Positions 17,702 through 26,932 of a stretch of DNA of 64,000 nt are shown here, piece by piece. The notes below the pieces were generated by a model. That model saw only the letters and a program-made list of their open reading frames with translations, had not been told where the DNA came from and did not search any database. Source of the DNA: Janthinobacterium saanense (GTDB taxonomy: Bacteria > Pseudomonadota > Gammaproteobacteria > Burkholderiales > Burkholderiaceae_D); the NCBI RefSeq assembly GCF_014200675.1, contig NZ_JACHCI010000004.1, positions 310,001 to 374,000 of the forward strand, written 5' to 3'. Made by a program: the position numbers and the translations under genes. Numbering within the stretch: the stretch's first letter is position 1; every line of letters begins with the position of its first letter.

Positions 17702-18955
17702 ATGAAACTGAAATTCAAGATCACCCAACTGGCAGCACTGACCACCCTGGCATTCGCCGGTAACGCGTTCGCGACCGACGTCGAAGTGCTGCACTACTGG
17801 ACCTCGGGCGGCGAAGCCAAGTCCGTCGGCCAGTTGCAACAGATGGTCAAGGAAAGCGGCTTCGGCTGGAAAGACTTCGCCGTGGCTGGCGGCGCTGGCG
17901 AAAACGCCGCGACCGCACTGAAAACCCGCGTCATTTCCGGCAATCCTCCGACCGCCGCCCAGATCAAGGGCCCGTCGATCCAGGAATGGGGCGCTGAAGG
18001 CGTGCTGGCCAATATCGACGACGCCGCCATTCCAGGCAAATGGGATGCCGTGCTGCCGAAAGTAGTCGCCGACATCATGAAATACAAAGGCCATTACGTC
18101 GCTGCACCGGTCAACGTTCACCGCGTGAACTGGATGTGGGTCAATCCGGAAGTATTGAAAAAAGCTGGCGTGACCACCATCCCGACCACCTGGCCAGCCT
18201 TCTTCGAAGCGGCTGACAAGGTCAAGAAGTCGGGCGCCATCGCGATTGCCCACGGCGGCCAGCCTTGGCAGGACGCGACCGTGTTTGAATCGGTCGCGCT
18301 GGGCGTGGGCGGCACCGAATTCTACAAAAAAGCCATTCTCAAGCTGGATCAGAAAGAGCTGACCAGCCCGACCATGATCAAGGTGTTCGACACCCTGGGC
18401 AAAGTCAAGACCTACATCGACAAGGATGCGCCAGGCCGCGACTGGAACCTGGCCACCGCCATGGTCATCAACAACAAGGCAGCCTTCCAGTTCATGGGTG
18501 ACTGGGCCAAGGGCGAGTTCACCGCCGCGGGCAAAGTACCAGGCAAGGATTACCAGTGCGTCGCTGCGCCAGGTACCGATAAAGCCTACACCTTCAACAT
18601 CGATTCGTTTGCCATGTTCACGCAAAAGGATGCGGATGCGAAGAAAGGGCAGATCGCCCTGGCCAACGCCATCATGAATCCGAAGTTCCAGTCGATCTTC
18701 AACTTGAACAAGGGTTCCATCCCTGTGCGTTCGGGTGTGTCGCGTGACAAGTTCGATGCTTGCGCCATCAAGTCGATGGACGACATGGACGCGACCAACA
18801 AGACTGGCGCGCTGGTGCCATCGTTCGCCCACGGCATGGCTCTGCCATCGGCTACCCAGGGCGCGATCTTTGACGTGATCGCCAAGTTCATGAATACCAA
18901 CATGAGCTCGAAAGACGCGGTTGCCGAACTGGCCAAAGCGGCAAAAGTGAAGTAA
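17702..18955 (+). CDS. gtsA: Sugar ABC transporter substrate-binding protein, glucose type
   Basis: A 417-residue periplasmic binding protein of the carbohydrate SBP_bac_1 group, close in pattern to Pseudomonas GtsA. A signal peptide of about 23 residues ends A-F-A. The mature protein begins V-E-V-L-H-Y-W-T-S-G-G-E, the usual start of this glucose/mannose group, and has N-V-H-R-V-N-W-M-W near 140 and M-G-D-W-A-K-G near 262. ATG 17702 is preferred over GTG 17696 because AGGA lies eight bases upstream. Paired hairpins follow it before the permease gene, consistent with more binding protein than permease being made. Glucose as ligand is inferred from family and from the glk neighbour. Confidence 0.9.
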   Translation: MKLKFKITQLAALTTLAFAGNAFATDVEVLHYWTSGGEAKSVGQLQQMVKESGFGWKDFAVAGGAGENAATALKTRVISGNPPTAAQIKGPSIQEWGAEGVLANIDDAAIPGKWDAVLPKVVADIMKYKGHYVAAPVNVHRVNWMWVNPEVLKKAGVTTIPTTWPAFFEAADKVKKSGAIAIAHGGQPWQDATVFESVALGVGGTEFYKKAILKLDQKELTSPTMIKVFDTLGKVKTYIDKDAPGRDWNLATAMVINNKAAFQFMGDWAKGEFTAAGKVPGKDYQCVAAPGTDKAYTFNIDSFAMFTQKDADAKKGQIALANAIMNPKFQSIFNLNKGSIPVRSGVSRDKFDACAIKSMDDMDATNKTGALVPSFAHGMALPSATQGAIFDVIAKFMNTNMSSKDAVAELAKAAKVK

Positions 18956-18963
18956 TCACGACG

Positions 18964-18990
18964 GCGCCGGCCTGACCGCCGGCGCTTTCT
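18964..18990 (+). terminator. Strong GC stem-loop after gtsA
   Basis: GCGCCGGC 18964-18971 pairs with GCCGGCGC 18978-18985 over a six-base loop, followed by TTTCT. It lies inside the transporter operon, so it may act as a partial terminator or as a 3' stabiliser of the gtsA message. Confidence 0.65.
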
Positions 18991-19001
18991 GCATCACCGC
19001 A

Positions 19002-19034
19002 GGCTATCGCCCGGCGCCTGCCAGCGCGATAGCC
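19002..19034 (+). repeat. Second stem-loop between gtsA and gtsB
   Basis: GGCTATCGC 19002-19010 pairs with GCGATAGCC 19026-19034 across a GC-rich 15-base loop. It has no T tract. With the preceding hairpin it forms a double structure between the binding-protein and permease genes. Confidence 0.55.
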
Positions 19035-19063
19035 ACACGCAGTTCTACTTCTACGGCTGTCTT

Positions 19064-19948
19064 ATGTCCCTACGCAAGCATTTTGACCGATGGATACCAC
19101 AGATGGTGCTGGGCCCGACGCTCATCGCCAGCCTGATATTCGTCTATGGTTTTATTATTTTGACCGGTTGGCTGTCGCTGACCGAATCGCGGCTGTTGCC
19201 GAACTACGAGTTCGCCGGCCTGGTGCAATACTACGAACTGTTCGGCAATGAGCGCTGGTGGACCTCGCTCAAGAACCTGGGCATCTTCGGTTTCCTGTTC
19301 ATCGGTTGCAGCATTGTGATCGGCCTGTTCCTGGCCATCTTGCTGGACCAGAAAATCCGCGCCGAAGGCGCGCTGCGCGCCATCTATCTATATCCGATGG
19401 CGCTTTCCTTCATCGTCACCGGTACTGCCTGGAAGTGGATGCTGAACCCCAGCCTGGGGCTGGAAAAAGTCATGCATGACTGGGGCTGGACTTCGTTTAC
19501 CTTTGACTGGCTGGTCAACTCCGACATGGCCATCTACACGGTGGTGATCGCCGGCGTATGGCAATCGTCAGGCTTCGTCATGGCGCTGTTCCTGGCTGGC
19601 CTGCGCGGTATCGATGACGAAATCATCAAGGCGGCGCAAGTCGATGGCGCATCTTTGCCGACCATCTACTGGCGCATCGTGATCCCGGCCATGCGGCCCG
19701 TGTTCTTCAGCGTGCTGCTGATCCTGGCGCATATCGCCATCAAGAGTTTTGACCTGGTCATCGCACTGACGGCCGGCGGACCTGGCAACTCGTCTTCCGT
19801 CCCCGCCATTTTCATGTACCAGTTTTCCTTCACCCGTGGCCAGCTGGGCCTGGGCTCGGCATCGGCAATGATGATGCTGGCCACCATCGTGGCCGTGCTG
19901 GTGCCGCTGATGTATCTGGAAACGCGCAGCGCAAAGGCAATGAGATGA
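19064..19948 (+). CDS. gtsB: Sugar ABC transporter permease, glucose type
   Basis: A 294-residue inner-membrane permease of the MalF-like (binding-protein-dependent transport) family with about six membrane helices. The ATPase-contact EAA loop is visible as I-D-D-E-I-I-K-A-A-Q-V-D-G-A-S near residue 185. It pairs with the next gene to form the channel. No good ribosome site precedes ATG 19064, which follows a double hairpin by some 30 bases, so it may be expressed less than gtsA. Its stop overlaps the gtsC start (ATGA). Confidence 0.9.
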   Translation: MSLRKHFDRWIPQMVLGPTLIASLIFVYGFIILTGWLSLTESRLLPNYEFAGLVQYYELFGNERWWTSLKNLGIFGFLFIGCSIVIGLFLAILLDQKIRAEGALRAIYLYPMALSFIVTGTAWKWMLNPSLGLEKVMHDWGWTSFTFDWLVNSDMAIYTVVIAGVWQSSGFVMALFLAGLRGIDDEIIKAAQVDGASLPTIYWRIVIPAMRPVFFSVLLILAHIAIKSFDLVIALTAGGPGNSSSVPAIFMYQFSFTRGQLGLGSASAMMMLATIVAVLVPLMYLETRSAKAMR

Positions 19949-20817
19949 CACCTACACGTACCAACAACCGACTCACCCTGGGACGGGTGGTTTTATACCT
20001 GCTGCTGATTTTGTTCGCTGTGTACTACATCGTGCCCCTGTACGTAACGTTATCGACGTCGTTCAAGTCGCTCGACGAAATCCGCAGCGGCAACCTGCTG
20101 GCCCTGCCGCAAGTGTGGCAATTTGACTCCTGGGCCAAGGCCTGGGATTCGGCTTGCACCGGCGTGACCTGCAACGGCATGCAGCCCTTCTTCTGGAACT
20201 CGATCAAGATGGTGATCCCCGCCGTGCTGATCTCGACCTTCCTGGGCGCCTTCAACGGCTATGTGTTTGCGCACTGGCGTTTTCGCGGCTCCGAAGTGCT
20301 GTTCGCCGGCTTGCTGGTGGGCTGCTTCATTCCCTTCCAGGTGGTGATCCTGCCGATGGCCCAGTTGCTGGGCGAGTTCGGCCTGGCCAATACCACCACC
20401 GGCCTGGTATTCGTGCACGTGGTGTACGGTACGGCGTTCACCACGCTGTTTTTCCGTAACTACTATATCGGCGTGCCTGAAGAACTGATCAAGGCGGCCC
20501 GCATCGACGGCGCCGGCTTCTTCCTGATCTTCCGCAAGATCGTGCTGCCGATCTCGGGCCCGATTTTCGTCGTCTGCATCATCTGGCAGTTCACGCAGAT
20601 CTGGAATGACTTCCTGTTCGGTATCGTGTTCGCCAGCGGCGATTCGCAGCCGATCACGGTGGGCTTGAACAACCTGGTCAACACGTCCACGGGCGTGAAG
20701 GAATACAACGTCAACATGGCGGCCGCGGTGATTGCCGCGCTGCCTACCCTGCTGGTCTATCTGGTCGCAGGCCGTTATTTTGTGCGCGGCCTGACCGCGG
20801 GCGCAGTCAAAGGTTAA
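19945..20817 (+). CDS. gtsC: Sugar ABC transporter permease, glucose type
   Basis: A 290-residue MalG-like permease with about six membrane helices and an EAA loop ([15 protein letters not shown]) near residue 180. A first periplasmic loop carries two cysteines (D-S-A-C-T-G-V-T-C), which could form a disulfide. The ATG overlaps the gtsB stop by four bases, indicating coupled translation and heterodimer assembly. The ATPase gene follows after eleven bases. Confidence 0.9.
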   Translation: MTPTRTNNRLTLGRVVLYLLLILFAVYYIVPLYVTLSTSFKSLDEIRSGNLLALPQVWQFDSWAKAWDSACTGVTCNGMQPFFWNSIKMVIPAVLISTFLGAFNGYVFAHWRFRGSEVLFAGLLVGCFIPFQVVILPMAQLLGEFGLANTTTGLVFVHVVYGTAFTTLFFRNYYIGVPEELIKAARIDGAGFFLIFRKIVLPISGPIFVVCIIWQFTQIWNDFLFGIVFASGDSQPITVGLNNLVNTSTGVKEYNVNMAAAVIAALPTLLVYLVAGRYFVRGLTAGAVKG

Positions 20818-20828
20818 GGAAATACTAC

Positions 20829-21938
20829 ATGTCCAGTTTATCGATACGCAGCATCCGCAAGGTGTACACCAATGGCGTCGAAGTCTTGAAAGGCATCGAC
20901 ATCGAGATCAAGGATGGCCAGTTTCTGATCCTCGTCGGCGGCTCCGGCTCCGGCAAATCGACCCTGCTCAATATGGTGGCAGGTCTGGAAAGCGTCACTT
21001 CGGGCGAGATCCTGATCGACGGCAAAGTCGTCAATGACTTGCCACCGAAGGACCGCGACATCGCCATGGTGTTCCAGTCCTACGCCCTGTATCCATCGAT
21101 GACGGTGCGCGAGAATATCGCCTTCGGCCTGAACGTGAAAAAGGTGCCCAAGCACGAGCAGGAAGAGATCGTCGCCCGCGTCGCCGAAACGCTGCAGATC
21201 ACGCATTTGCTGGACCGCCGTCCGGCGCAATTGTCGGGCGGCCAGCGTCAGCGCGTGGCCATGGGCCGCGCCATTTCGCGCAAGCCTTCGCTGTTCCTGT
21301 TCGATGAACCGCTGTCGAACCTGGACGCCAAGCTGCGCGTGGAAATGCGCGCCGAGATCAAGCGGCTGCATCAGCGCCTGAAGGCCACCATCGTCTACGT
21401 CACGCATGACCAGATCGAAGCGATGACCATGGGCGACCTGATTGCGGTCATGAAGGATGGCATCGTGCAGCAACTGGGCACGCCGCAGGAAATCTACGAC
21501 AATCCGGCCAATCTCTTTGTGGCAGGCTTCATTGGCTCGCCATCGATGAATTTCATCACCGTCAAGCCCGTGATCGAAGGCAGCGAGGTGTTTGTCGGCA
21601 TCGAGAACGCGGGCCAGAACCTGCGCTTGAAACTGCCGTTCGAAGCCGAGAAGCTGCGTGCCTATGTGGGCCGCGACGTGGTCCTGGGCGTGCGTCCGGA
21701 ACAGATCACCGACACCAGCAGCGCGCATGGCGACGTGGGCCAGGAACTGAACTGCCTGGTCGACCTGGTCGAGCCGACCGGCCCGGATACCTTGCTGACG
21801 ACGCGCTTGAACGGCGCTGCCGTGACCTGCCGCACGCACCCGCGCGAAGCCGTCAAGCCTGGCCAGTCCATGCAGCTGTCGTTCAACCTGTCGAAAGCGG
21901 CCATGTTTGATCCGGCCACTGGCGAACGTATCGCCTGA
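20829..21938 (+). CDS. Sugar ABC transporter ATP-binding protein (MalK/UgpC type)
   Basis: A 369-residue ATPase of the MalK/UgpC class that powers sugar import. The Walker A motif G-G-S-G-S-G-K-S-T lies at about residues 37-45, signature [10 protein letters not shown] near 135 and Walker [11 protein letters not shown] near 158; a TOBE/OB-type regulatory domain fills residues about 240-369. AAGGA stands before the ATG. It ends the operon and is followed by a strong terminator. Proteins of this class can serve several sugar transporters. Confidence 0.92.
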   Translation: MSSLSIRSIRKVYTNGVEVLKGIDIEIKDGQFLILVGGSGSGKSTLLNMVAGLESVTSGEILIDGKVVNDLPPKDRDIAMVFQSYALYPSMTVRENIAFGLNVKKVPKHEQEEIVARVAETLQITHLLDRRPAQLSGGQRQRVAMGRAISRKPSLFLFDEPLSNLDAKLRVEMRAEIKRLHQRLKATIVYVTHDQIEAMTMGDLIAVMKDGIVQQLGTPQEIYDNPANLFVAGFIGSPSMNFITVKPVIEGSEVFVGIENAGQNLRLKLPFEAEKLRAYVGRDVVLGVRPEQITDTSSAHGDVGQELNCLVDLVEPTGPDTLLTTRLNGAAVTCRTHPREAVKPGQSMQLSFNLSKAAMFDPATGERIA

Positions 21939-21956
21939 TGTTTTTGATGCAATGAG

Positions 21957-21995
21957 AACGGCCCGCTTATCGAGAAGATAAGCGGGCCGTTTTTG
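21957..21995 (+). terminator. Rho-independent terminator of the gts operon
   Basis: A perfect 14-bp stem (ACGGCCCGCTTATC 21958-21971 with GATAAGCGGGCCGT 21977-21990), five-base loop, then TTTT. It lies about 20 bases after the ATPase stop. The minus-strand side lacks a good T tract. Confidence 0.93.
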
Positions 21996-22017
21996 TTTGT
22001 ACTGAAGTTCCTGGTTT

Positions 22018-23664
22018 TTACTTCGCCAGCGATTTTTTATACGCGATCGCGTAAGTCAGCTTGCCTGTCGGCGTGACCAGGTCGTCCAGCGCGGCCTGGT
22101 TGAACACGCCGCTCCAGCCCAGGCTGGCCGCTGTCATGCCGCCGCTGACGATGTCCGTGCTTTGCAGCGCCACCATGGCTTTCGACGCCGTCGTAATGGC
22201 GGCCATATAGCTGTTCACGTCGCTGGTGTCGACTTTCGACATATCGACCACGGGCTTGTTGCGCAGCCAGCCGCCCCAGTAGAACTCCAAAAATTCCGTC
22301 GATGGCGTCGGCACGATGTAACCGGCGTCACGCGTGAAATACACCAGCGAACGGTAGGCATCGTTGCCCAGCGATTTCAAACCGATGGCGGCCGGCAGCT
22401 GGCTGGTGGCGATGGCCTTGTTACTGCCATCTTTCAGCCAGACCTTGTTGGCCTTCTTCATCTGCGCCCAGAAATCGTATTCATTGAGCTTGCTGAAGTT
22501 ATCCGTCACCTTGACCCATACTTTCAGCTGGTGGTTCTGGCCATTGTCCGCATCCCAGAAGCTGGTGAAGGTGTGGTGGCCATCGGTCAGGTAAAGAGTG
22601 CCGTTCGGGCCGATGACGACCGTCTTCATGTCGGCGGGGCTGCTGCCCACAGCCGATTTGCACTGGAAGCTGGCCGGTGGATTGGACAGGGTGGCGCCGG
22701 CCACGTTGGCCGTTTTGGTCAGCACGTCGCTCTGGCCGTTCGCTTCGCACAGGTCGGCGAATTTTTTCGGCTTGTTGGTCTTGGCCATGACCAGGTCTTC
22801 CGCGCCGTAGCGGCCCAGCTTGTAGTAAATCTGGTCGTAGCCGATGGCGGGCTGCGTCGGGTGCAATTCATCGAGCGACACTTGCAGGAAGACGGGCGCG
22901 GCATCGGTGCCGGCAGCCGTGGCGGCCAGGGTTTGCTGGCGCGTGTTGAGCACGGGCGGCGTTTCCAGCACGCTCTTGCCGGTGGCGATCGGTGCGCCGC
23001 CGCCGACGATCTGCGCCACGATGCTGCCGCTGGCATTAAGGATGTCGATGTCGCTGCCATTTTGCTTGACTTGTAGATTGTCGAGCAAAACGTCGGCCGG
23101 ATCTTTGCTGCCTGGCGTCAAAGGACCGTTGACGAAGTCATAGTTGGCCGCCATGCCCAGGGTTTGCAGCGGCGCAGCCAGTGCCGTGGCCAGCTGGGTT
23201 TGCGCTGTTTGCAGCTTGCCTGCATCGATGGCGGCCAGGGTGGCGGCCGGTGCGCTCGTTGGCGTGGCGCCCAGCAATTGCATGGCGATCACGGAGGTCA
23301 GCGGTGTCAGGTTGATGTTTTTTTCCGTGAGCGACACCGAGTACAAGGTGGCGCCGGCGGGCGTGGTGCCGGTGATCAGGAAGGGCGCTTTCGCCGTCGC
23401 GCTGATGGCCACGTTGATCTTGCCATTGACGTCGGTTGCGCTGAAGCCGACCTTGGTCTGAGTGGCGTCGTACACATTGACGACACTGCCGGCCAGCGGC
23501 TTGCCGGTGGCGGCCACGATGCTGACGATGCGTGCCGATGCGACGGGATCAGCTGTGGTGCCTGGCGTATTGTTGCCACCGCAAGCCATCAGTCCTGCAC
23601 CCAGCGCCAGGGCCAGAGAAATCGATAAGGTCGTGCGGCGCAAGGCGCTGTGAGGCTGAAACAT
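22018..23664 (-). CDS. Lipoprotein with ParB/sulfiredoxin-like (ParBc_2) domain, paralog 1
   Basis: A 548-residue predicted lipoprotein. The signal peptide ends in the lipobox L-M-A-C (Cys28). Residues about 40-130 look like an Ig or carboxypeptidase-regulatory-like beta domain (G-K-P-L-A-G-S-V-V-N-V-Y-D-A), followed by a helical linker. Residues about 250-548 match the second paralog (27899-28921) almost end to end, with L-H-P-T-Q-P-A-I-G-Y-D-Q, two cysteines (D-L-C and F-Q-C-K) and L-Y-L-T-D-G-H-H-T, which resembles the DGHHR element of ParB/Srx folds. Recalled family: PF08857, putative ParB-like nuclease. ATG 23664 has GGGAGA upstream; the in-frame extension to 23733 lacks one. The domain call is moderately sure; activity and substrate are unknown. 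Confidence 0.8.
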   Translation of the reverse strand: MFQPHSALRRTTLSISLALALGAGLMACGGNNTPGTTADPVASARIVSIVAATGKPLAGSVVNVYDATQTKVGFSATDVNGKINVAISATAKAPFLITGTTPAGATLYSVSLTEKNINLTPLTSVIAMQLLGATPTSAPAATLAAIDAGKLQTAQTQLATALAAPLQTLGMAANYDFVNGPLTPGSKDPADVLLDNLQVKQNGSDIDILNASGSIVAQIVGGGAPIATGKSVLETPPVLNTRQQTLAATAAGTDAAPVFLQVSLDELHPTQPAIGYDQIYYKLGRYGAEDLVMAKTNKPKKFADLCEANGQSDVLTKTANVAGATLSNPPASFQCKSAVGSSPADMKTVVIGPNGTLYLTDGHHTFTSFWDADNGQNHQLKVWVKVTDNFSKLNEYDFWAQMKKANKVWLKDGSNKAIATSQLPAAIGLKSLGNDAYRSLVYFTRDAGYIVPTPSTEFLEFYWGGWLRNKPVVDMSKVDTSDVNSYMAAITTASKAMVALQSTDIVSGGMTAASLGWSGVFNQAALDDLVTPTGKLTYAIAYKKSLAK

Positions 23665-23917
23665 GGTTCTCCCGTTGGTGTCGGCATAAAAGTGCCGGTA
23701 TGCTAACGGGGAAATATGTCGGCTTGATGACATCTGCTGTATTGTTTGGATTGCAACTGGCGTTTACAATGCCTGGCAAAACTGCAGCACGTGGCCAGTA
23801 CTCATGACCCCAAATAAGCCGTTCATGACAGCTGGAACACCTTTCGCTGCTTGTTGCTGCGCGTCGGGATGCGCCAGGCTAACGTTGAGCCTTCCTCCTT
23901 TCAGAAAGTGTTTGACG
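23665..23917. promoter_or_regulatory. Divergent intergenic region, ParBc_2 lipoprotein / hydrolase
   Basis: About 250 bases upstream of both divergent genes. An open frame continues upstream from the hydrolase start to 23804, but the residues before Met 23918 are Cys-rich and unlike a signal peptide. No clear operator was found. Confidence 0.3.
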
Positions 23918-25312
23918 ATGAAATTGAAGTTGAAAAAACATGCAGGCGGCCTGCTAGCCATGATGGCAATCAGTACGGCCGTACCCGTCTGCGCCGAGGA
24001 TGCGCAAGGGCAGTGGAGCGGCGCGATAGGCGGCGAATTGAACGTGGTTCTGAACGTGAGCAAGGTGGATAACGGTAGTTGGCAAGCGACTTTGGCCAGT
24101 CCCAGCCAGGGTTTCTCGACCAAGGTGGAGCAGTTTGCCTCGGACGCCGCGCATCTCAGTTTTTCCATCGCCAGGCTAAATGCCAGTTACAAGGCGACCT
24201 GGGATGAACAGGCCAAGGCCTGGACCGGCAGCTGGACCCAGGGCCGCACAGCACCGCTCAATTTACAGCGTGCTACCACCGCTAGCGTGGCCAGGCTGCA
24301 GCCGCGGCGGCCGCAGGAAGAGTCGATAGCAGCAACAGCGCCGCCGTATGACAGCCGGGAAGTCCGCTTTGTCAGCGCTGGCGCCACCTTGGCAGGCAGC
24401 CTGACGCTGCCAAAGGGGCCAGGCCCATGGCCGGCGGTGGTGCTGGTGCATGGCTCCGGGCCCAATACGCGCGACCAGGACGTCTTTGGACACAAGATAT
24501 TCCTGATACTGGCCGATTACTTGACGAAGCGCGGCATCGCCGTGCTGCGCTATGACAAGCGCGGCGTGGGGGCCTCCACCGGTGATTATGCCTCGGCCAC
24601 GACGCTCGATTTTGCAGACGACGCGCAAGCGGCCGTGGCTTTTCTGCGCACCCGGCCCGAGATCAAGACCCGCCGTATCGGCATGGTGGGCCATTCCGAA
24701 GGCGGCCTGATCGCGCCTATGGTGGCGGCGCGCGATCCGCAGCTTGGCTTTGTCGTGATGATGGCCGGCCCTGGCGTGCGCGGCGAATTATTGATGGTCG
24801 AGCAGATGGCCCTGAGTGCCGAATCGGCGGGCATCGCTGCAGACAGGGTCGCCAGGCAGCGCAAGCTGTACCAGGCGCTGTTTGCCGCCATCGTTGCCGA
24901 ACCTGATGCAGAGCAGGCCAGGCGCAAGGCGACGGCTATCCTGGAACAGGGAGAACGCGATGCCGTGATGCCCTCCGGCGTGGCGGCGCCGATGGTGAAA
25001 CAGTTCACCAGTCCATGGTTCCGTACTTTCTTCACGCTCGAACCTGGCGCGGCCTTGCGGGCCCTGGACCAGCCGGTGCTTGTGCTTAATGGCGAGCTCG
25101 ATCGCCAGGTGCCGTCCAGGCTTGATCTGGACGCGATCCGCACGGCATTGGCCAGCAACCCGCACGCGGTGATCAAGGAACTGCCGAAACTGAACCATTT
25201 GTTCCAGACCGCCACCACGGGCGCGGCGCTTGAATACGCGCAGATCGAGGAAACGCTGGCGCCATCGGCACTGGCCTTGATCGGCGACTGGATAAGCGGC
25301 CAGGTTCATTAG
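23918..25312 (+). CDS. Exported alpha/beta hydrolase (serine aminopeptidase-like)
   Basis: A 464-residue secreted hydrolase. After a Lys-rich signal peptide (cleavage near V-C-A-E-D) comes a roughly 100-residue beta-rich domain of the kind that precedes this hydrolase group, then an alpha/beta fold: oxyanion region V-L-V-H-G-S-G-P-N-T-R, a nucleophile elbow G-H-S-E-G-G with the catalytic Ser, a late Asp in L-N-G-E-L-D-R-Q-V-P and a His in L-N-H-L-F-Q. Substrate is unknown; esters or peptides are possible. ATG 23918 is chosen because it starts a proper signal peptide, although its ribosome site is weak. The degraded kinase gene begins one base after its stop. Confidence 0.85.
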   Translation: MKLKLKKHAGGLLAMMAISTAVPVCAEDAQGQWSGAIGGELNVVLNVSKVDNGSWQATLASPSQGFSTKVEQFASDAAHLSFSIARLNASYKATWDEQAKAWTGSWTQGRTAPLNLQRATTASVARLQPRRPQEESIAATAPPYDSREVRFVSAGATLAGSLTLPKGPGPWPAVVLVHGSGPNTRDQDVFGHKIFLILADYLTKRGIAVLRYDKRGVGASTGDYASATTLDFADDAQAAVAFLRTRPEIKTRRIGMVGHSEGGLIAPMVAARDPQLGFVVMMAGPGVRGELLMVEQMALSAESAGIAADRVARQRKLYQALFAAIVAEPDAEQARRKATAILEQGERDAVMPSGVAAPMVKQFTSPWFRTFFTLEPGAALRALDQPVLVLNGELDRQVPSRLDLDAIRTALASNPHAVIKELPKLNHLFQTATTGAALEYAQIEETLAPSALALIGDWISGQVH

Positions 25313-25313
25313 T

Positions 25314-26022
25314 ATGCGCATGAACAAGATGCCGCCGCAGCATGCGGCAAAAGACCAGGTACTGCCAGCCAGCCTGGCCGGACAACTGGCGGGATGGTCG
25401 CTGAAGGCGCAGCAATACCCGGTATTCAGCCGCAGCTGGTTTAGCTGCCGGGTACGCTCCTTCCTGTGGCCGATGGCCATCTTCACGGTAATTGTGCTGA
25501 TTATCGCCGGCGTGATATGAGCGCAACCAGGTGGCGATGCGGCTGTCGCTGCTGGCCAGCCAGGTGGAGCCGCACTTCCTGTTCAATACACTGTATGGCG
25601 TGCGCGCCTACCTGGGCGTGATCCATAGCCGCTTGCCGCGCCTGGCTTTTCGCGTCGACTGCGCCGACGACTTGCGGCACTGCGCGATACCACCGCTGAT
25701 GCTGATCTCGCTGGTGGAAAACGCTGTCACCCACGGCATCGAACCGAAGAAGGGGGCGGTGGAGATAGTCGTGAACGTGGCCCGGCGCCAGTCCGAAGGG
25801 CAGCAGCAATTGCTGCTGACGGTGGCCGACGATGGTGTCGGCTTTGGTGGCAGCACGGGCGGCAATACCAGCGGCAGTGGCATAGGTCTCAGTAATATCC
25901 GCGAGCGGCTACAGCATTTGTATGGCGGCCAGGCCAGTCTTAGCTTGACTACCCGCGACGGTGGCGGACTGCAAGCCGGTATCGTCTTGCCGCTGCAAGC
26001 CTTGCCAGGAAAGGATCATTAG
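25314..26022 (+). pseudogene. Degraded LytS-family sensor histidine kinase
   Basis: Two out-of-frame pieces. The first (25314-25520, 68 codons) starts one base after the hydrolase stop and ends in a single membrane helix before TGA. The second reads from about 25516 (GTG at 25531) to 26022. It keeps the H-box E-P-H-F-L-F-N-T-L of the His_kinase family, the N-box L-V-E-N-A-V-T-H-G-I-E-P and G-boxes V-A-D-D-G-V-G-F and S-G-I-G-L-S-N-I-R-E-R-L. Between H-box and R-A-Y-L-G-V-I, however, about 45 residues normally present in this family are missing. So the sensor part is almost gone, the dimerisation region is shortened and the frame is broken. The second piece could still be translated as a small kinase-like ATPase. 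Confidence 0.75.
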
Positions 26023-26793
26023 ATGCCGACCGCTATCATCGCCGACGATGAAGACCTGCAGCGTGGCGACTTGCGCCGCCTGCTGGCGCAAGCCTGGCCC
26101 GAACTGACGGTTATCGCCGAGTGTGAGGATGGCAGCGATGCGCTGGCCGCCATCGCCGAACACCGGCCGGATATTGCCTTTCTCGATATCCGCATGCCCG
26201 AACTGAGCGGTCTCGATGTGGCGCGCGCCAGTGCAGGGCGCTGCCGCGTGGTGTTTACCACGGCCTACGACGTGCATGCGATCGAAGCCTTCGACTTGGG
26301 CGCGCTCGACTATCTGCTCAAACCCATCACGCCACAGCGCCTGGCCCAGACCGTGGAGCGCCTGCGCGGACAACTGGCGAGCGGCGCCTCGATGCCCGAT
26401 TTGCTGCGCATGATGAGCGAGGTGGACCGGCACTTGCGCGCGGGTGCGCAAGCCGAGCGCATACGCTGGATCAGCACCAATGCCGGCAGCACCATCAAGA
26501 TTTTCCCGATTGAAGAAGTGCTGTTTTTTGATTGCGACAGCCGCTACACGCGGGTCGTCAGCGCCAGCGATGAAGGCCTGGTACGCACCACGCTCAAACA
26601 GTTGCAGCAAGGCCTGGATCCGGCCCTGTTCTGGAAAATCCACCGCAGCACGCTGGTGGCCGTGCGCGCCATCGCCGACGCACAGCGGGACGAGCTGGGT
26701 AATCTCACGATCCAGTTGCGCGGACACCCGGAGCAGCTGAAAGTGAGCCAGAGTCATGCCTGGCGTTTCAAGAGCGATGTCTACCTGGGATAG
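26023..26793 (+). CDS. LytTR-family response regulator
   Basis: A 256-residue response regulator. Residues 1-120 are a receiver domain with acidic residues A-D-D-E near 7-10, phospho-acceptor Asp55 in F-L-D-I-R-M-P-E, Thr in T-T-A-Y-D and Lys in L-L-K-P-I-T. Residues about 150-256 are a LytTR DNA-binding domain (I-E-E-V-L-F-F-D-C-D-S-R-Y-T, F-W-K-I-H-R-S-T-L-V). Unlike the kinase before it, all key residues are present. It begins immediately after the kinase remnant (stop at 26020-26022, ATG 26023). With its partner decayed it may be phosphorylated by another kinase or work unphosphorylated. Confidence 0.9.
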   Translation: MPTAIIADDEDLQRGDLRRLLAQAWPELTVIAECEDGSDALAAIAEHRPDIAFLDIRMPELSGLDVARASAGRCRVVFTTAYDVHAIEAFDLGALDYLLKPITPQRLAQTVERLRGQLASGASMPDLLRMMSEVDRHLRAGAQAERIRWISTNAGSTIKIFPIEEVLFFDCDSRYTRVVSASDEGLVRTTLKQLQQGLDPALFWKIHRSTLVAVRAIADAQRDELGNLTIQLRGHPEQLKVSQSHAWRFKSDVYLG

Positions 26794-26932
26794 GCTCGGT
26801 TCTTGGGCCATCCCATCGCGATACGGATACAGCTCGTCGCCTCAGTGCAGAAGCCGATTCCCCATTCATTTCGCTACGATGTTCCTGGCCGCCAATCAGG
26901 CGTCGGACACTTTGAAATGAATGGAATACAGT

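Noticed and set aside
25314..25520. Independent small membrane protein of 68 residues
   Set aside because: Position and coupling fit the N-terminal remnant of the kinase gene better, though a small membrane protein is not fully excluded.
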